Part shown: piece by piece, positions 9,355-18,253 of the stretch
How the letters are laid out: each line of letters begins with the position of its first letter
Numbering within the stretch: the first letter of the stretch is position 1
Source of the DNA: Bacteroidaceae bacterium
Lineage (GTDB): Bacteria > Bacteroidota > Bacteroidia > Bacteroidales > Bacteroidaceae
Length of the DNA: 64,000 nt
Direction: 5' to 3'
Assembly (NCBI GenBank): GCA_017546785.1
Contig: JAFYRW010000038.1
Span: 1 to 64,000, forward strand
Notes under the pieces: model-generated
What the model saw: the letters and a program-made list of their open reading frames with translations, nothing else
Databases searched by the model: none
What the model was told of the DNA's origin: nothing
Program-made: the position numbers and the translations under genes

Positions 9355-10464
9355 CTAATCGAATATACTATACCACGCTCTCCACACTGCGTGCCACATT
9401 TTAAATATAGGGCTCCACAGAACCTCCGACGGATACATCTTTACAAAGCGCCAGTTGCGTACAGTGCGGCTGACGAATCTTACCAATGCGTTTCTACTGT
9501 TCAGCTTTCCGTTGCGATGGTCGTGACTGCCAAAATTGCCCGACAGCATAATCTCCTGTAACAAAAATTCTCCTTCGTGAGCCAACGGTGCGGTGAGCAT
9601 AAATTCGCGCTGCATACCAAACACCTTGTTCAATACATACATTACAGCGCCGACAAAGCGACTCATACCAAGCTCTTGCAGAGTGTGCACAGCAGCCTCG
9701 CGCTCCTTGTCGGTGCAACCTTGTCTCGACAGCCAATAGTAGTCGAGCAACTGTCGCAATCCCACTCCCTCGCTGAAAAGGTGGCGGTATATGTGTACCA
9801 TAAGATACACCCTGTTGAACGCCTTTGTGCCAACAGCTATTGGACTTTCGCTCTCGTCGAGCGTAACAAAGTTGGTAAACGACTCATTGGCACACCCCTT
9901 GAAAAAACGTTGCAGAATGCTGTTCGTCACCGTCGAATTCATCCACGATGGAGTGAAATGAACCTCAATCTCGGCATCGTCGCTCACATTAAAATCAACG
10001 TGATGATACACCGGAGAGCAGTCGTCGGCATAGCGTCTCACATATCTTATTATGCTGCTCCTGCTTCCGCGTACCCAAATATCAATGTCGCCGGGTGTCC
10101 TAAGCAGCGGGTCGGGGTAGTAGAGCGCCACAGCCTGACCTTTTAGCAGCACACTGTCGAACCCATCCTCCTTGAATTGTCGTGCCACCCTTGCGGCAAC
10201 GGCGTTCATCTTTCTGTTCCTCTTTTTAATGCGGTCGCACAGCACCACCCACTGCATAAGCAACTCCTTTGGCGGACGCAGCTCTTTGGGCAGTCTCTCT
10301 ATTCCGGCAAACACCACTCCCAATAGAGTCTGTCTCTTCGCAATGTCGAACAGAATATACCACTCCTCGTTGGTGGGGCTGTGGATGAATTCGGCATCGC
10401 TTCCAATGGAGAAACGTATGAGCGCAAAGAATATATCGGTTATATCGTACTCTTTTTCAGTCAT
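9355..10464 (-). CDS. Nucleotidyltransferase-like protein (NTP_transf_5 family)
   Basis: A 369-residue soluble protein. LLKG at 106-109 followed by GDIDIW at 125-130 is the paired signature of the NTP_transf_5/MNT-type nucleotidyltransferase fold, with the two Asp residues expected to bind metal. The family is often found beside capsule and exopolysaccharide genes in Bacteroidetes, but its substrate is unknown. It is the first gene of the operon that includes the Wzi-like protein. A TAACTTTG promoter element lies about 122 bases upstream. A second protein with the same kind of domain, fused to a kinase, lies at 15715-17037. Confidence 0.75.
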   Translation of the reverse strand: MTEKEYDITDIFFALIRFSIGSDAEFIHSPTNEEWYILFDIAKRQTLLGVVFAGIERLPKELRPPKELLMQWVVLCDRIKKRNRKMNAVAARVARQFKEDGFDSVLLKGQAVALYYPDPLLRTPGDIDIWVRGSRSSIIRYVRRYADDCSPVYHHVDFNVSDDAEIEVHFTPSWMNSTVTNSILQRFFKGCANESFTNFVTLDESESPIAVGTKAFNRVYLMVHIYRHLFSEGVGLRQLLDYYWLSRQGCTDKEREAAVHTLQELGMSRFVGAVMYVLNKVFGMQREFMLTAPLAHEGEFLLQEIMLSGNFGSHDHRNGKLNSRNALVRFVSRTVRNWRFVKMYPSEVLWSPIFKMWHAVWRAWYSIFD

Positions 10465-10585
10465 TTCTTATGTAAAACAATCGTTTGTGATAAATCTACA
10501 ACCTTTATTACCAATTGCAGCAATATCTTTGCAATGACGATAGCGACAAACAAAATAAAAAGTCGGCAACGTTCACTGTTTACTG

Positions 10586-10593
10586 CAAAGTTA
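10586..10593 (-). promoter_or_regulatory. Bacteroidetes -7 promoter element of Wzi operon
   Basis: The minus strand reads TAACTTTG, matching TAnnTTTG. Transcription would start near 10578 and give a leader of about 115 bases before the ATG at 10464. The rest of the divergent gap 10594-10778 is AT-rich and holds nothing else that I recognise. Confidence 0.5.
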
Positions 10594-10778
10594 CAATATA
10601 ACAATGAATAAATATTTTTTTTATTTTAAAAGTTCTGTTACCGAACAGTAAAAAAAGAAAATTGCTTTTCACACAGCACTCCGTGTTATTAAGTGTTACC
10701 GAAAAACTACATTTTTTACCAACGCATTAAAGTGTGGTCAAAGCAATGGACTAAACTGCATTTTTTTGTCTATTTTCA

Positions 10779-10786
10779 TAATTTTG
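10779..10786 (+). promoter_or_regulatory. Bacteroidetes -7 promoter element of tail-fibre cassette
   Basis: TAATTTTG matches TAnnTTTG. Transcription would start close to 10791, at the foot of a strong hairpin, leaving a leader of about 125 bases before the ATG at 10916. A TTTG lies upstream but at the wrong spacing for a -33 element. Confidence 0.45.
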
Positions 10787-10788
10787 CG

Positions 10789-10828
10789 TCTCTCTATTGC
10801 CCGTGAGGGTGGTAGAGAGAACTTTTTT
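10789..10828 (+). promoter_or_regulatory. 5' leader hairpin followed by T-run (possible attenuator)
   Basis: TCTCTCTA at 10789-10796 pairs perfectly with TAGAGAGA at 10813-10820. An inner CCC/GGG stem is closed by a GTGA (GNRA) loop, and ACTTTTTTAT follows. It looks like an intrinsic terminator placed at the very start of the predicted transcript. That would suit attenuation or a 5' stability element, but it could instead terminate a short upstream RNA. Confidence 0.4.
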
Positions 10829-10915
10829 ATACAAATGCTTAATTGTCTCGGTTGTAACAAATATGCAACCTTGTTGCTGCGTTCCCATATTTCCTTTGCA
10901 CTAAAAATAGTATTT

Positions 10916-12037
10916 ATGAAGAATGAGATTCGTTACAAAACAATTACCTCGGAGGGAATGGGACAGACAGCTCAGAACCTCGACGAGTTTTTGGCAAGCG
11001 GTTACTACCTTTTGGAACTTACGCACGGAGCGGGTAAATTAGGATTGCCAATAGAGGATTGCGCCAATAGGCACTATATGGTCGCGCATCTGCTGGTGAG
11101 CGACAGTGGCACAGCTGCAACATTGCAGAAAGAGCGCAGGGTAGGACAGACACTTGTGCTTACCAATAGTAATAATGGCGCAACGCGTGTATATACAAGA
11201 ACAGCGCTACTCTCAAAGGATGGTGCCGCGTGGAGTAGCTGGACCGACTTAGGCGCAGCAGTTACCAGCGACATTCAGGATGGTGCAATTACTGTCGAAA
11301 AACTATCTACAGCGGTGCGCGAGAAGGTCGATAACCCTTTGCGACCGCTCTTTATTGCCGCCGGTGCGGAATATAATGATAGCGGGGTCGATAAAACAAA
11401 AACCGCTCCGTGGGGCGAACAGGTAACACATAAAGCCGGACACTACTATCTGAATGGCTTAGGCGATATTACCGAGGCGCAGATGATGGAGATATATAAT
11501 TATACGTATCCTTTTTATAGTACCGGTTTTTTATCTAAGGCTTTTCGATGCCAAAAAGAAACAGATGTTTGTACAAGAACAAATTTGCGCAGTCGAAATT
11601 TTTTTGCTGGACAGAATACTCTTGACGGTTTTTTACAAATAGAAAGTGTTTGTTATAGAAATAATGCAATGGAAGTTCTTGTTCTCTCGCACGAGAGTAG
11701 AGCTTTAGAAGTTAAAGGATTATATAATGTTTTGTATGATACATATAATCTTAAGCATTTGATAGGTACATTATATTCTAATGAAAATACAAGTATAAAT
11801 TTTTATAATTGTAAAGAACTATTGTCGTTTAATATATCAAATCTTAAAAATAATATATTGCTTGCAGAATCATCAAAAATATCAAAAGCAACAATATTAT
11901 TTACAATACAGAATGCAACACCAATATCAGCAATAACAATAACCCTACATCCTAATGCTTATGCACGTTTGGCAAACGATGCGGATATTGTAGCAGCTTT
12001 GCAGGCACAGCCATTAGTAACTTTAGTTTCAGCCTAA
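10916..12037 (+). CDS. Phage tail-fibre-like protein (pyocin-knob-like N-terminus, variable C-terminus)
   Basis: A 373-residue protein using the ATG at 10916; an earlier in-frame ATG at 10766 would translate the promoter and leader hairpin, so I reject it. Residues about 15-110 resemble the pyocin-knob/tail-fibre domain (FLASGYYLLE, GQTLVLTNSNNGATRVYTR, WSSWTDLG). Residues 115-140 (DIQDGAITVEKLSTAVREKV) are the collagen-like/coiled stalk motif of Bacteroidales phage fibres. About 165-200 has HKAGHYYLNGLGDITEAQM. The end resembles a small leucine-rich-repeat cap (LHPNAYARLA). The middle, about 11510-11930, is much more AT-rich than both ends. No capsid, tail, portal, integrase or terminase gene is nearby. 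Confidence 0.65.
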   Translation: MKNEIRYKTITSEGMGQTAQNLDEFLASGYYLLELTHGAGKLGLPIEDCANRHYMVAHLLVSDSGTAATLQKERRVGQTLVLTNSNNGATRVYTRTALLSKDGAAWSSWTDLGAAVTSDIQDGAITVEKLSTAVREKVDNPLRPLFIAAGAEYNDSGVDKTKTAPWGEQVTHKAGHYYLNGLGDITEAQMMEIYNYTYPFYSTGFLSKAFRCQKETDVCTRTNLRSRNFFAGQNTLDGFLQIESVCYRNNAMEVLVLSHESRALEVKGLYNVLYDTYNLKHLIGTLYSNENTSINFYNCKELLSFNISNLKNNILLAESSKISKATILFTIQNATPISAITITLHPNAYARLANDADIVAALQAQPLVTLVSA

Positions 12038-12049
12038 AATTATAAAACT

Positions 12050-12256
12050 ATGAACAGATTAGAGAAAAAAGAGGGTGTGTACTACACACAGAATATCGAT
12101 GATTTACCTATAGAAGAACGAGTGTTCTTTCGCGAGGGCAAAGGAGTTACGGCAACCAATGAGCACTACAGAGTAGCTACAGAGGACGAAATTGCCGCTT
12201 GGAACGAACTAAAAGTGAAAAATTGTGAAAAAACAGCCCCTGCTGATACAATTTAA
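12050..12256 (+). CDS. Small protein following tail-fibre-like gene
   Basis: A 68-residue acidic protein starting 12 bases after the tail-fibre-like stop, so probably co-transcribed. It is rich in Glu and Lys, with DLPIEERVFFREGKG and EDEIAAWNELK segments, and has no signal peptide or membrane segment. I do not recognise a family with certainty. Small ORFs at this place in phage fibre operons often encode assembly chaperones or accessory proteins, so a fibre partner is the most natural guess. Confidence 0.55.
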   Translation: MNRLEKKEGVYYTQNIDDLPIEERVFFREGKGVTATNEHYRVATEDEIAAWNELKVKNCEKTAPADTI

Positions 12257-12453
12257 ATAAAACCGTATTATATTTACAATCGAATTCAAATTGAGTTCTA
12301 AAAACAAGATAGGTTGTAATTGCGATTTATAATAAATACTCAATACTTACGTGAGAGTATTTATATTAACAGATATCTTTTTGTTTTTTTATTCCCCTGT
12401 GAAGGTCAATAAAAAAAATGCCACAAAGAGTTATTTTATAGATTTTTACGTGG
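12257..12453. other. AT-rich 3' region between convergent genes
   Basis: About 200 bases between the small tail-associated gene and the terminator. No gene or recognisable site is seen. The left edge of the AT-rich polysaccharide module lies in or next to this stretch. Confidence 0.4.
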
Positions 12454-12486
12454 CCTCCGATTGCGTGAGCAATTGGAGGTTTTTTT
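12454..12486 (+). terminator. Terminator of tail-fibre cassette
   Basis: CCTCCGATTGC pairs with GCAATTGGAGG (11 pairs, one G-T) around a GTGA tetraloop, followed by seven Ts. It is orientated for the plus strand and sits at the convergent end of the minus-strand polysaccharide cluster. Confidence 0.85.
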
Positions 12487-12487
12487 A

Positions 12488-13594
12488 TTATGATGAATGA
12501 CAAATATCCTTTAAAATAGTTGCTATATTGTTGTTGAATTTCTTTAGTGTGAAATTCTCTTTGTATAGCTTGTAACTATATTCTCCCATTTCAATTTGTA
12601 AATCCTTGTTTGTAATTAGCTTTTCAATAGCATTTGCAAGAGAAAGAGAGTCTTTTGGAGAAACAATATAACCATTTTCTCCATTTTTTACAATGTCGGA
12701 TATTGCCCCTATATTGGTTGTTATAATAGGTAGTTTGTGTTGCATTGCTTCGAGTAATGTTAGTGGAAAACAATCGTCAAAAGTCGGTTGAACGAAAATG
12801 TTTGTTTGGGTAAAATAGGCAATCTTTTCGTTTCCATATTTTGCTCCATTGTATTTTATATACTCATTGAGTCCTCGCTCATTTATTGCTTTTTCAAAAA
12901 TCTCTTTTGTAATATGTTTACTCTCTCCACCAATAAAATTACACATAAATTTGTAATCTCTGTCTTTTAAAATTTTACAAGCATCTAGCAATACATATAC
13001 TCCTTTGCTGGGAATTAAATTCGATAGGAAAAGCAATTGAGTCTCTTTGTTACAACGTTCAATACTCTGTTCATCGTTTGTAATTTCAGGTATACCGTTA
13101 GGACATATAATTACTTGTTCTTTTTTTACAACTTTTGCAATGTCGGAATATAAATGCCAAGATAATAGAATAACTTTTGTATTTCTATAAACAAGTGGTA
13201 ACAGCCACTTATAGGGGGGGGTATCTACACATTTACTCATTCCTTTGTTGTGCTGGTGTATAACAACTTTACGACGAAATAATTTACACAGCAATACAAA
13301 TGGAGCATCTTTTAAGAATCCAATACCGTGGCAAGTTATTGCTAGATAACAAAGCGAGTATCTATGTGTTATAAGCTTCCAAAATACTAAAAAATAGGAT
13401 ATGATGAAACGCCAATATTTTTTCAGTGATTTTTTACCAATCTCATTGATATTACGCGATGTTGATAGGTTTATAAAATCGCATTGGAACTCATTCTGCA
13501 GTTCCTTGCAATCTTTTATATATTGGCTTACCATTGCCGACCCGTGAACGGGGGGTGGTAGTGGAACTATAAATAGTATGCGGGGTTTATTCAT
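12488..13594 (-). CDS. Glycosyltransferase family 4-type protein
   Basis: A 368-residue GT-B enzyme. The N-terminus has the PLPPPVHGSAMVSQ nucleotide-side motif, and the C-terminal half carries NLIPSKGVYVLLDA and the EX7E-like segment LLEAMQHKLPIITTNIGA followed by NGENGYIV. This is the usual C-terminal donor-binding signature of GT4 retaining transferases. It is the last gene of the AT-rich capsule module and overlaps the upstream kinase-like gene by eight bases. The sugar donor cannot be assigned from sequence. Confidence 0.85.
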   Translation of the reverse strand: MNKPRILFIVPLPPPVHGSAMVSQYIKDCKELQNEFQCDFINLSTSRNINEIGKKSLKKYWRFIISYFLVFWKLITHRYSLCYLAITCHGIGFLKDAPFVLLCKLFRRKVVIHQHNKGMSKCVDTPPYKWLLPLVYRNTKVILLSWHLYSDIAKVVKKEQVIICPNGIPEITNDEQSIERCNKETQLLFLSNLIPSKGVYVLLDACKILKDRDYKFMCNFIGGESKHITKEIFEKAINERGLNEYIKYNGAKYGNEKIAYFTQTNIFVQPTFDDCFPLTLLEAMQHKLPIITTNIGAISDIVKNGENGYIVSPKDSLSLANAIEKLITNKDLQIEMGEYSYKLYKENFTLKKFNNNIATILKDICHSS

Positions 13595-14495
13595 CTTTTA
13601 AAATCTCATTTAGTCGTAATGCTCTATCCTTATATCCTTTTGAAGTCTCGTATGCTTGACGAGTCTTGACAAATGATTGTAAATAAGGAATATAATTGTT
13701 TATACCAAATGTGTTAAAGTATTCTTTTATTATATCTTCTTTCTCTTTAATAGCTGTATTTAGCGATTTCTTAGGGGATAATAATATTGATGTTTGTATA
13801 ATAAAAGTGAAAATATCGTATCCTAAAGGTCTTTCTGCTGCAAGTTCCCAGTCGATAAGCCTAATAGCACCATTATGTTCCAGCATATTCCACGGACAAA
13901 AATCTCCGTGAGATAATGCTGTTTTTAAACCTTTATAATCTGTTTTATTGTTTGTCAAATGATATTCATTCAATGTTATACTTAATTGTATAATCTCTTT
14001 TGTCAGTTCTATATTTTTAGGTCTTTCTCCTTTTATATATTCACATTTTAGAAAAGCATAATCGTTGCAACACTTTTCTTTATATAATACGGGGACTAAT
14101 TTTGTGTCGGATAGTAGCTTATATACTGCAATCTCATTTTTTGTGAGTTCTATAGCGCGTGGCTTTTGCGAGAATTTAGCAAAAAAAGGAATCTTATGAT
14201 TGTTTTCAAAACCTAAGATAGAAATCTTTTGTTCTATACCGGGAGAACCCATATTGAACGACATAATAGAATTACCTCCTTCGAGCTCTCTTATTTTATT
14301 ATAAGGAATGTTTGTTTTATTACTATCTACAGATCTAATGCTACGTATTATATTTGATTTTTGAAAAAGAGTCCAATAAATTTTCGATAGGATTCCACCA
14401 AATGGGCTATAGAGACCATACAATAATTTTGTCTCTTTAGTTGTTCTTGGGAAATAATATGTAGTAGTAAAAGTCTTAAAACGATATAATTTCAT
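13587..14495 (-). CDS. Aminoglycoside phosphotransferase/choline-kinase-like protein
   Basis: A 302-residue protein with the kinase core of the APH/choline kinase superfamily: HGD at 196-198 with Asn203 (catalytic loop HGDFCPWN) and IDWE at 214-217 (metal-binding DFG equivalent). The N-terminal lobe is divergent and lacks a textbook glycine loop. In this setting it would phosphorylate a small alcohol or sugar used to decorate the polysaccharide, rather than an antibiotic. It overlaps both neighbours (eight bases downstream, four upstream), so it is part of the glycosyltransferase operon. Substrate unknown. Confidence 0.7.
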   Translation of the reverse strand: MKLYRFKTFTTTYYFPRTTKETKLLYGLYSPFGGILSKIYWTLFQKSNIIRSIRSVDSNKTNIPYNKIRELEGGNSIMSFNMGSPGIEQKISILGFENNHKIPFFAKFSQKPRAIELTKNEIAVYKLLSDTKLVPVLYKEKCCNDYAFLKCEYIKGERPKNIELTKEIIQLSITLNEYHLTNNKTDYKGLKTALSHGDFCPWNMLEHNGAIRLIDWELAAERPLGYDIFTFIIQTSILLSPKKSLNTAIKEKEDIIKEYFNTFGINNYIPYLQSFVKTRQAYETSKGYKDRALRLNEILKDE

Positions 14496-15712
14496 TGTTT
14501 AACAATTTTATTGTATATGTAGCCAATTTTATTGGCTTTTTCGTTCCAATCAAAATCTTTAGCTCTAGTAATGGCTCCTACAGCTAATAATTCTCTGTAT
14601 TCCTCGTCGTTGAGTATCTTATTAATTGCCTTACTTAAGTCGTTTACAATTTGCTCTTTATTCTTTACGGCTATTTTAATTCCGCAATTACTATTTATTA
14701 CATTACTGAATCCACAATGATCTACTGTTATAACTGGTAGTCCATAAGAGAGAGCTTCAAGTATTACAGTAGATGTAAGATCACTCATTGAGGTTATAAT
14801 AAATGCGTGTGAATTTCCCATTATTGAGAGTCCTGTAGAACGCTCCACCCATCCGTGCCATATTATATTATTTAACCCTAAAGATTTTGCTTTTCTTTGC
14901 CATTTGTTTGTTTCTCTACCTTTACCAACAACGTGTAGCTCAATATTCTTTTCTTTTAATTTAGATAAGGCTTCAATAAGAAGATTCAGAGATTTTCTAG
15001 GAGAATGTTCTCCGCTCCAACAAATTTTTAAAGGGCTATTTTTTTCACGAATATTTACTTTTATATTCGTTTGTTTTACTAGACCAACCTCTGATATTAT
15101 TATGGAATCTTTATTGTATAGCTTCTTAATGCTATCTTGACAATCTTTTGTTGCTGAAATAATGCAGTCAGCGCGTTGCATAGCTTTTCTCACTCTATTC
15201 ATTGTGTGCATTTGCCATAAATTGATGGCATTCCTGCAACCATAGAAAATAGCACCATATAATCCCATAGATGGTAGCATATTCCACGGAGTTATATTGA
15301 ATCCTCCAATAGGCCCCCAAACAAAAGGAATATCCTTTATTTTCCAAAGATATCCAGGCTCTCTGTAACCAACCATATTGAGTTGGTGGATAATATCGAA
15401 TTTATTCTTACTTATAAGTTTGAGTGCAAGAGTGTATGCTTCTTTTTGCCACTTTTTATAAAACCAATAATATGACGGTGGCCATATCTTACGCAATTTC
15501 TTGTGACGCTCTTTGCTGATATAATAAAAATTATAGTGTTCTTTTTCTGTGGGATTCTCTGTGAAATATTTATCAATATCTTTTTGGAACTTACTTTCTG
15601 TAATTATATGTAATTCGTGCTTTTTAGCTAATGAACTTACAAAATTCCAACCCATTCCCGGCTCTGAACCTTTATATGGAGAGCAAGCATAACAATTTAC
15701 TAGTATTTTCAT
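14492..15712 (-). CDS. Glycosyltransferase family 4-type protein
   Basis: A 406-residue GT-B enzyme. The start CYACSPYKGSEPGMGW is the GT4 acceptor-side motif. The C-terminal half has WSGEHSPRKSLNLLIEA and an EX7E-like segment, ILEALSYGLPVITVDHCGF. Family length is normal. It overlaps the kinase-like gene by four bases, and two bases separate its start from the upstream stop. It probably adds one residue of the repeat unit at the cytoplasmic face. Donor and linkage are not deducible. Confidence 0.85.
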   Translation of the reverse strand: MKILVNCYACSPYKGSEPGMGWNFVSSLAKKHELHIITESKFQKDIDKYFTENPTEKEHYNFYYISKERHKKLRKIWPPSYYWFYKKWQKEAYTLALKLISKNKFDIIHQLNMVGYREPGYLWKIKDIPFVWGPIGGFNITPWNMLPSMGLYGAIFYGCRNAINLWQMHTMNRVRKAMQRADCIISATKDCQDSIKKLYNKDSIIISEVGLVKQTNIKVNIREKNSPLKICWSGEHSPRKSLNLLIEALSKLKEKNIELHVVGKGRETNKWQRKAKSLGLNNIIWHGWVERSTGLSIMGNSHAFIITSMSDLTSTVILEALSYGLPVITVDHCGFSNVINSNCGIKIAVKNKEQIVNDLSKAINKILNDEEYRELLAVGAITRAKDFDWNEKANKIGYIYNKIVKQ

Positions 15713-15714
15713 AA

Positions 15715-17037
15715 TTATAGTTTGGTATTGGAAAATCTTTTTTTCATTATTTCTACAATGGATGTCATTACACGTTCAATACTCTCTTGTGGAGTAGTTG
15801 TAGTGTCTATCCATACAGCATTTTTGTTATTGTCGCAAAATGCTTTTAGAGCCTTTGTTTGACGTGTAACCTCTTGTAGCGATGTTTCGGGTTTTCTTTC
15901 ATATATTTTTGTAGGGTCACCACCTAAACACAATATAATATCGGGAGTTGGAACAAATAAACCAAAAAACTTTAAAATCCATTTAGGTAGTGATATTCTT
16001 CCTCTACGCGGGTCTATAAAATAGTCGTAATAATATCTATCAAAAACCCAAATATGTGTTTTAAAAGCTTTGTCTAAGAATACTTTTCTAAAATATCCAA
16101 ATGTATAGTCTGACATATAATAACTGATTCGTAATAATGAACCTACAAATCCCGAAGGTTTAGAAGCGTGAGGATTACTACAAATTTCCATTATCGTATC
16201 AGGATTTTTCTTACCAATAAACTCTGCAAGCGATGGTATATAGTTCGGACGCATATGTTCATATCGTATTCCATTATGAAACCCCTTGTTTAGTATTGGG
16301 GTAACAGCATTTATTATTGTACTTTTACCGGAACCATCGGTTCCAAGAAAGGCAATGGTGTAACCTGGTTGTTTGAATAATCTTCTAAGTTTGCATAGAA
16401 AACCATAGTATCTTCCAATAGTATTTTTCTTTATGGATTCGCGTCCTATTTTAGTTAGTTCTTTTATATTATTATCGATATTGTTTGATTGAATAGAGTC
16501 GTAAATAGATATAATAAAATCTTTATTGAAAATTTTTAAACTGCTTTCAAGAAACTGTTCATCTAAATTCTTTTTTTCCTCAATAATTCCTTTTATATAC
16601 TTTGCATCACACTTTCCATTATTTAGAATTTCTTTTATAAATGCAATTAAAGCGCTAAGTGACTTTTTAATAACAGGAATTTTTCTGTATAATATTATAT
16701 TAAGCTCTATAACATTCTCTGGAAATATTGTTGCTCTCTTATATGTAATATCACCGCAAAAAACATCTATTTGCACTCCATAATTTACACCTAAATAACA
16801 AATTTTGGGACAATTTTTATCGGGAGTATATGATGTTAATTCTATCTTATTTTTCTCTGCGCAATTATTTGTTATATAGATAAATTTATTATAATCCTCT
16901 TTTTTTACCCAAATGTCAATATCGCTACCACCTGAATTCTCTGGTAGCGACTCGTAGTTACGAAGAACGGCATATTTAACATTATTGTTATTTAGTGTTG
17001 TAAACCAAGAATTAAAAAAATATTTTTCACTTTTCAT
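15715..17037 (-). CDS. Fused nucleotidyltransferase-like / thymidylate-kinase-like protein
   Basis: A 440-residue two-part protein. Residues about 10-200 resemble the NTP_transf_5 fold, with YAVLRNYESLP at about 22-32 and GSDIDIW at 37-43 providing the metal-binding Asp pair. Residues about 225-440 form a P-loop kinase like thymidylate kinase: the Walker A motif GTDGSGKST at 232-240 and a DRYYYDYF lid-side motif near 327. Such fusions occur in O-antigen and capsule clusters, but I know of no established reaction. A small-molecule or sugar phosphotransfer step before attachment is inferred. Its AT-rich composition matches its neighbours. Confidence 0.75.
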   Translation of the reverse strand: MKSEKYFFNSWFTTLNNNNVKYAVLRNYESLPENSGGSDIDIWVKKEDYNKFIYITNNCAEKNKIELTSYTPDKNCPKICYLGVNYGVQIDVFCGDITYKRATIFPENVIELNIILYRKIPVIKKSLSALIAFIKEILNNGKCDAKYIKGIIEEKKNLDEQFLESSLKIFNKDFIISIYDSIQSNNIDNNIKELTKIGRESIKKNTIGRYYGFLCKLRRLFKQPGYTIAFLGTDGSGKSTIINAVTPILNKGFHNGIRYEHMRPNYIPSLAEFIGKKNPDTIMEICSNPHASKPSGFVGSLLRISYYMSDYTFGYFRKVFLDKAFKTHIWVFDRYYYDYFIDPRRGRISLPKWILKFFGLFVPTPDIILCLGGDPTKIYERKPETSLQEVTRQTKALKAFCDNNKNAVWIDTTTTPQESIERVMTSIVEIMKKRFSNTKL

Positions 17038-17079
17038 AAGTCTGTTTTTTATATTCCTTTGAATTTATCTTATGCCATT

Positions 17080-18231
17080 TTATAATTGCTGTGTGCAGCA
17101 ATATATTCTTTGTGCAGACTTTTCGATACTGAATTCTTCCTCTATTTTAATAGCAGCTTCACCCATAGCCTCAATGTTACATTTGTGGAATTTGGCTAAA
17201 GTTTCTACAATCTCTTCCTGTTTCAATGGGTCAAACGTGAATCCTGTTTTAGCTTCTATTACAAGGTCTGTGTGGCAACCATTATATATTGATGTTGCAA
17301 CCGGTATTCCACAAGACATTGCTTCGGGAACTACTAAAGACCAATTGTCCTGCAGCGTTGCTATGATAAAAACATCGGCAATTGCATAAAGTTTATAAAT
17401 TGAGTCATAATCGACTCTACCGAGTAATTGCAAATTCTTTATATTCTTATTCTTAAATTCGTTTAATAATTCTCCGTCTCCTGCCATTATTAAACAATCA
17501 GATGGAAAATTAAGTATGTGCTTTTTCCACGCATTTATTAACTTATCAGCACCTTTTTCTATACTTATACGTCCAATGTATAAGTATAGCAGTCCGTTAC
17601 AGTTTTTTTTGTATTTTTGTTCAATATTATGTGTTTCGGATTCTGAAAGTTTTTTTACTAATTCTTTAATTTTTGTATCGGCAGACATTCCTGCAAGGTG
17701 TAATTTATCTTCTTTCACTCCTATAGACTTTAAATATTTTTTTGTTTCTGTTCCATTAACAAGATAGGCGTCTATGAAGCAATTAAATAATTTTCTTTGT
17801 AGAGTAATATACCAGGGTGTGTTACGCTCGGTATGACAGGTGCGTTCGTAATGTACAATTAACCTTTTTCTAAAAAAGATTCAATAAAGCAATACAATTG
17901 GTGTCCATCCTAAAAAGCCCTCGGTTATTACAATCTCAGGGGATAATTTTGCAAGTTTTCTAATAAGTCCCAATGTGAATGTTATATTTTTTCCTTTATG
18001 CGAAAATTTGTTTATGGATTTTGTGTGTGTATTATAGACATACTCTCCATTGAATTCGTGGGCAATGGATGGTATTGTGTCGTTTATTTTATTTAGAACA
18101 TTCGGGAATCTGTTTATATATCTTTGAGGAGAATATAAAACACCGAATTCTCCATTATAAAGCTCATTTAAACGTTTAAATAATGGAATTCTATAATCTA
18201 GAAAAATAGGAACTGCGTATAATATCTTCAT
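17080..18231 (-). pseudogene. Glycosyltransferase family 4-type gene interrupted by one in-frame TGA
   Basis: Two open segments, 18231-17884 (116 codons) and 17880-17080, lie in the same frame and are separated only by a TGA at 17883-17881. Reading through gives a continuous protein of about 382 residues. The N-terminal half has YAVPIFLDYRIPLFKRL and TEGFLGWTPIVLLY, and the stop falls just before IFFRKRLIVHYERTCHTERN. The C-terminal half has LYIGRISIEKGADKLI and VPEAMSCGIPVATS. The linking codons 17880-17719 contain no other stop and read as a typical GT4 interdomain region. The gene is therefore a recent nonsense pseudogene, unless the base is a sequencing error or the stop is read through. 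Confidence 0.85.
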
Positions 18232-18253
18232 ACAAAACGTGCTTGAGGAAATT

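Noticed and set aside
10766..10915. N-terminal extension of the tail-fibre-like gene from the ATG at 10766
   Set aside because: It would translate the promoter element and the leader hairpin and add a Cys/Leu-rich stretch unlike fibre N-termini. The ATG at 10916 gives a typical start.
10916..12256. Complete prophage
   Set aside because: Only a fibre-like gene and one small partner are present. No integrase, terminase, capsid, portal or lysis gene is visible on either side.
13587..14495. Antibiotic-resistance aminoglycoside phosphotransferase
   Set aside because: Only the superfamily core is shared. The gene is embedded in and overlaps glycan-synthesis genes, so a biosynthetic kinase is far more likely.
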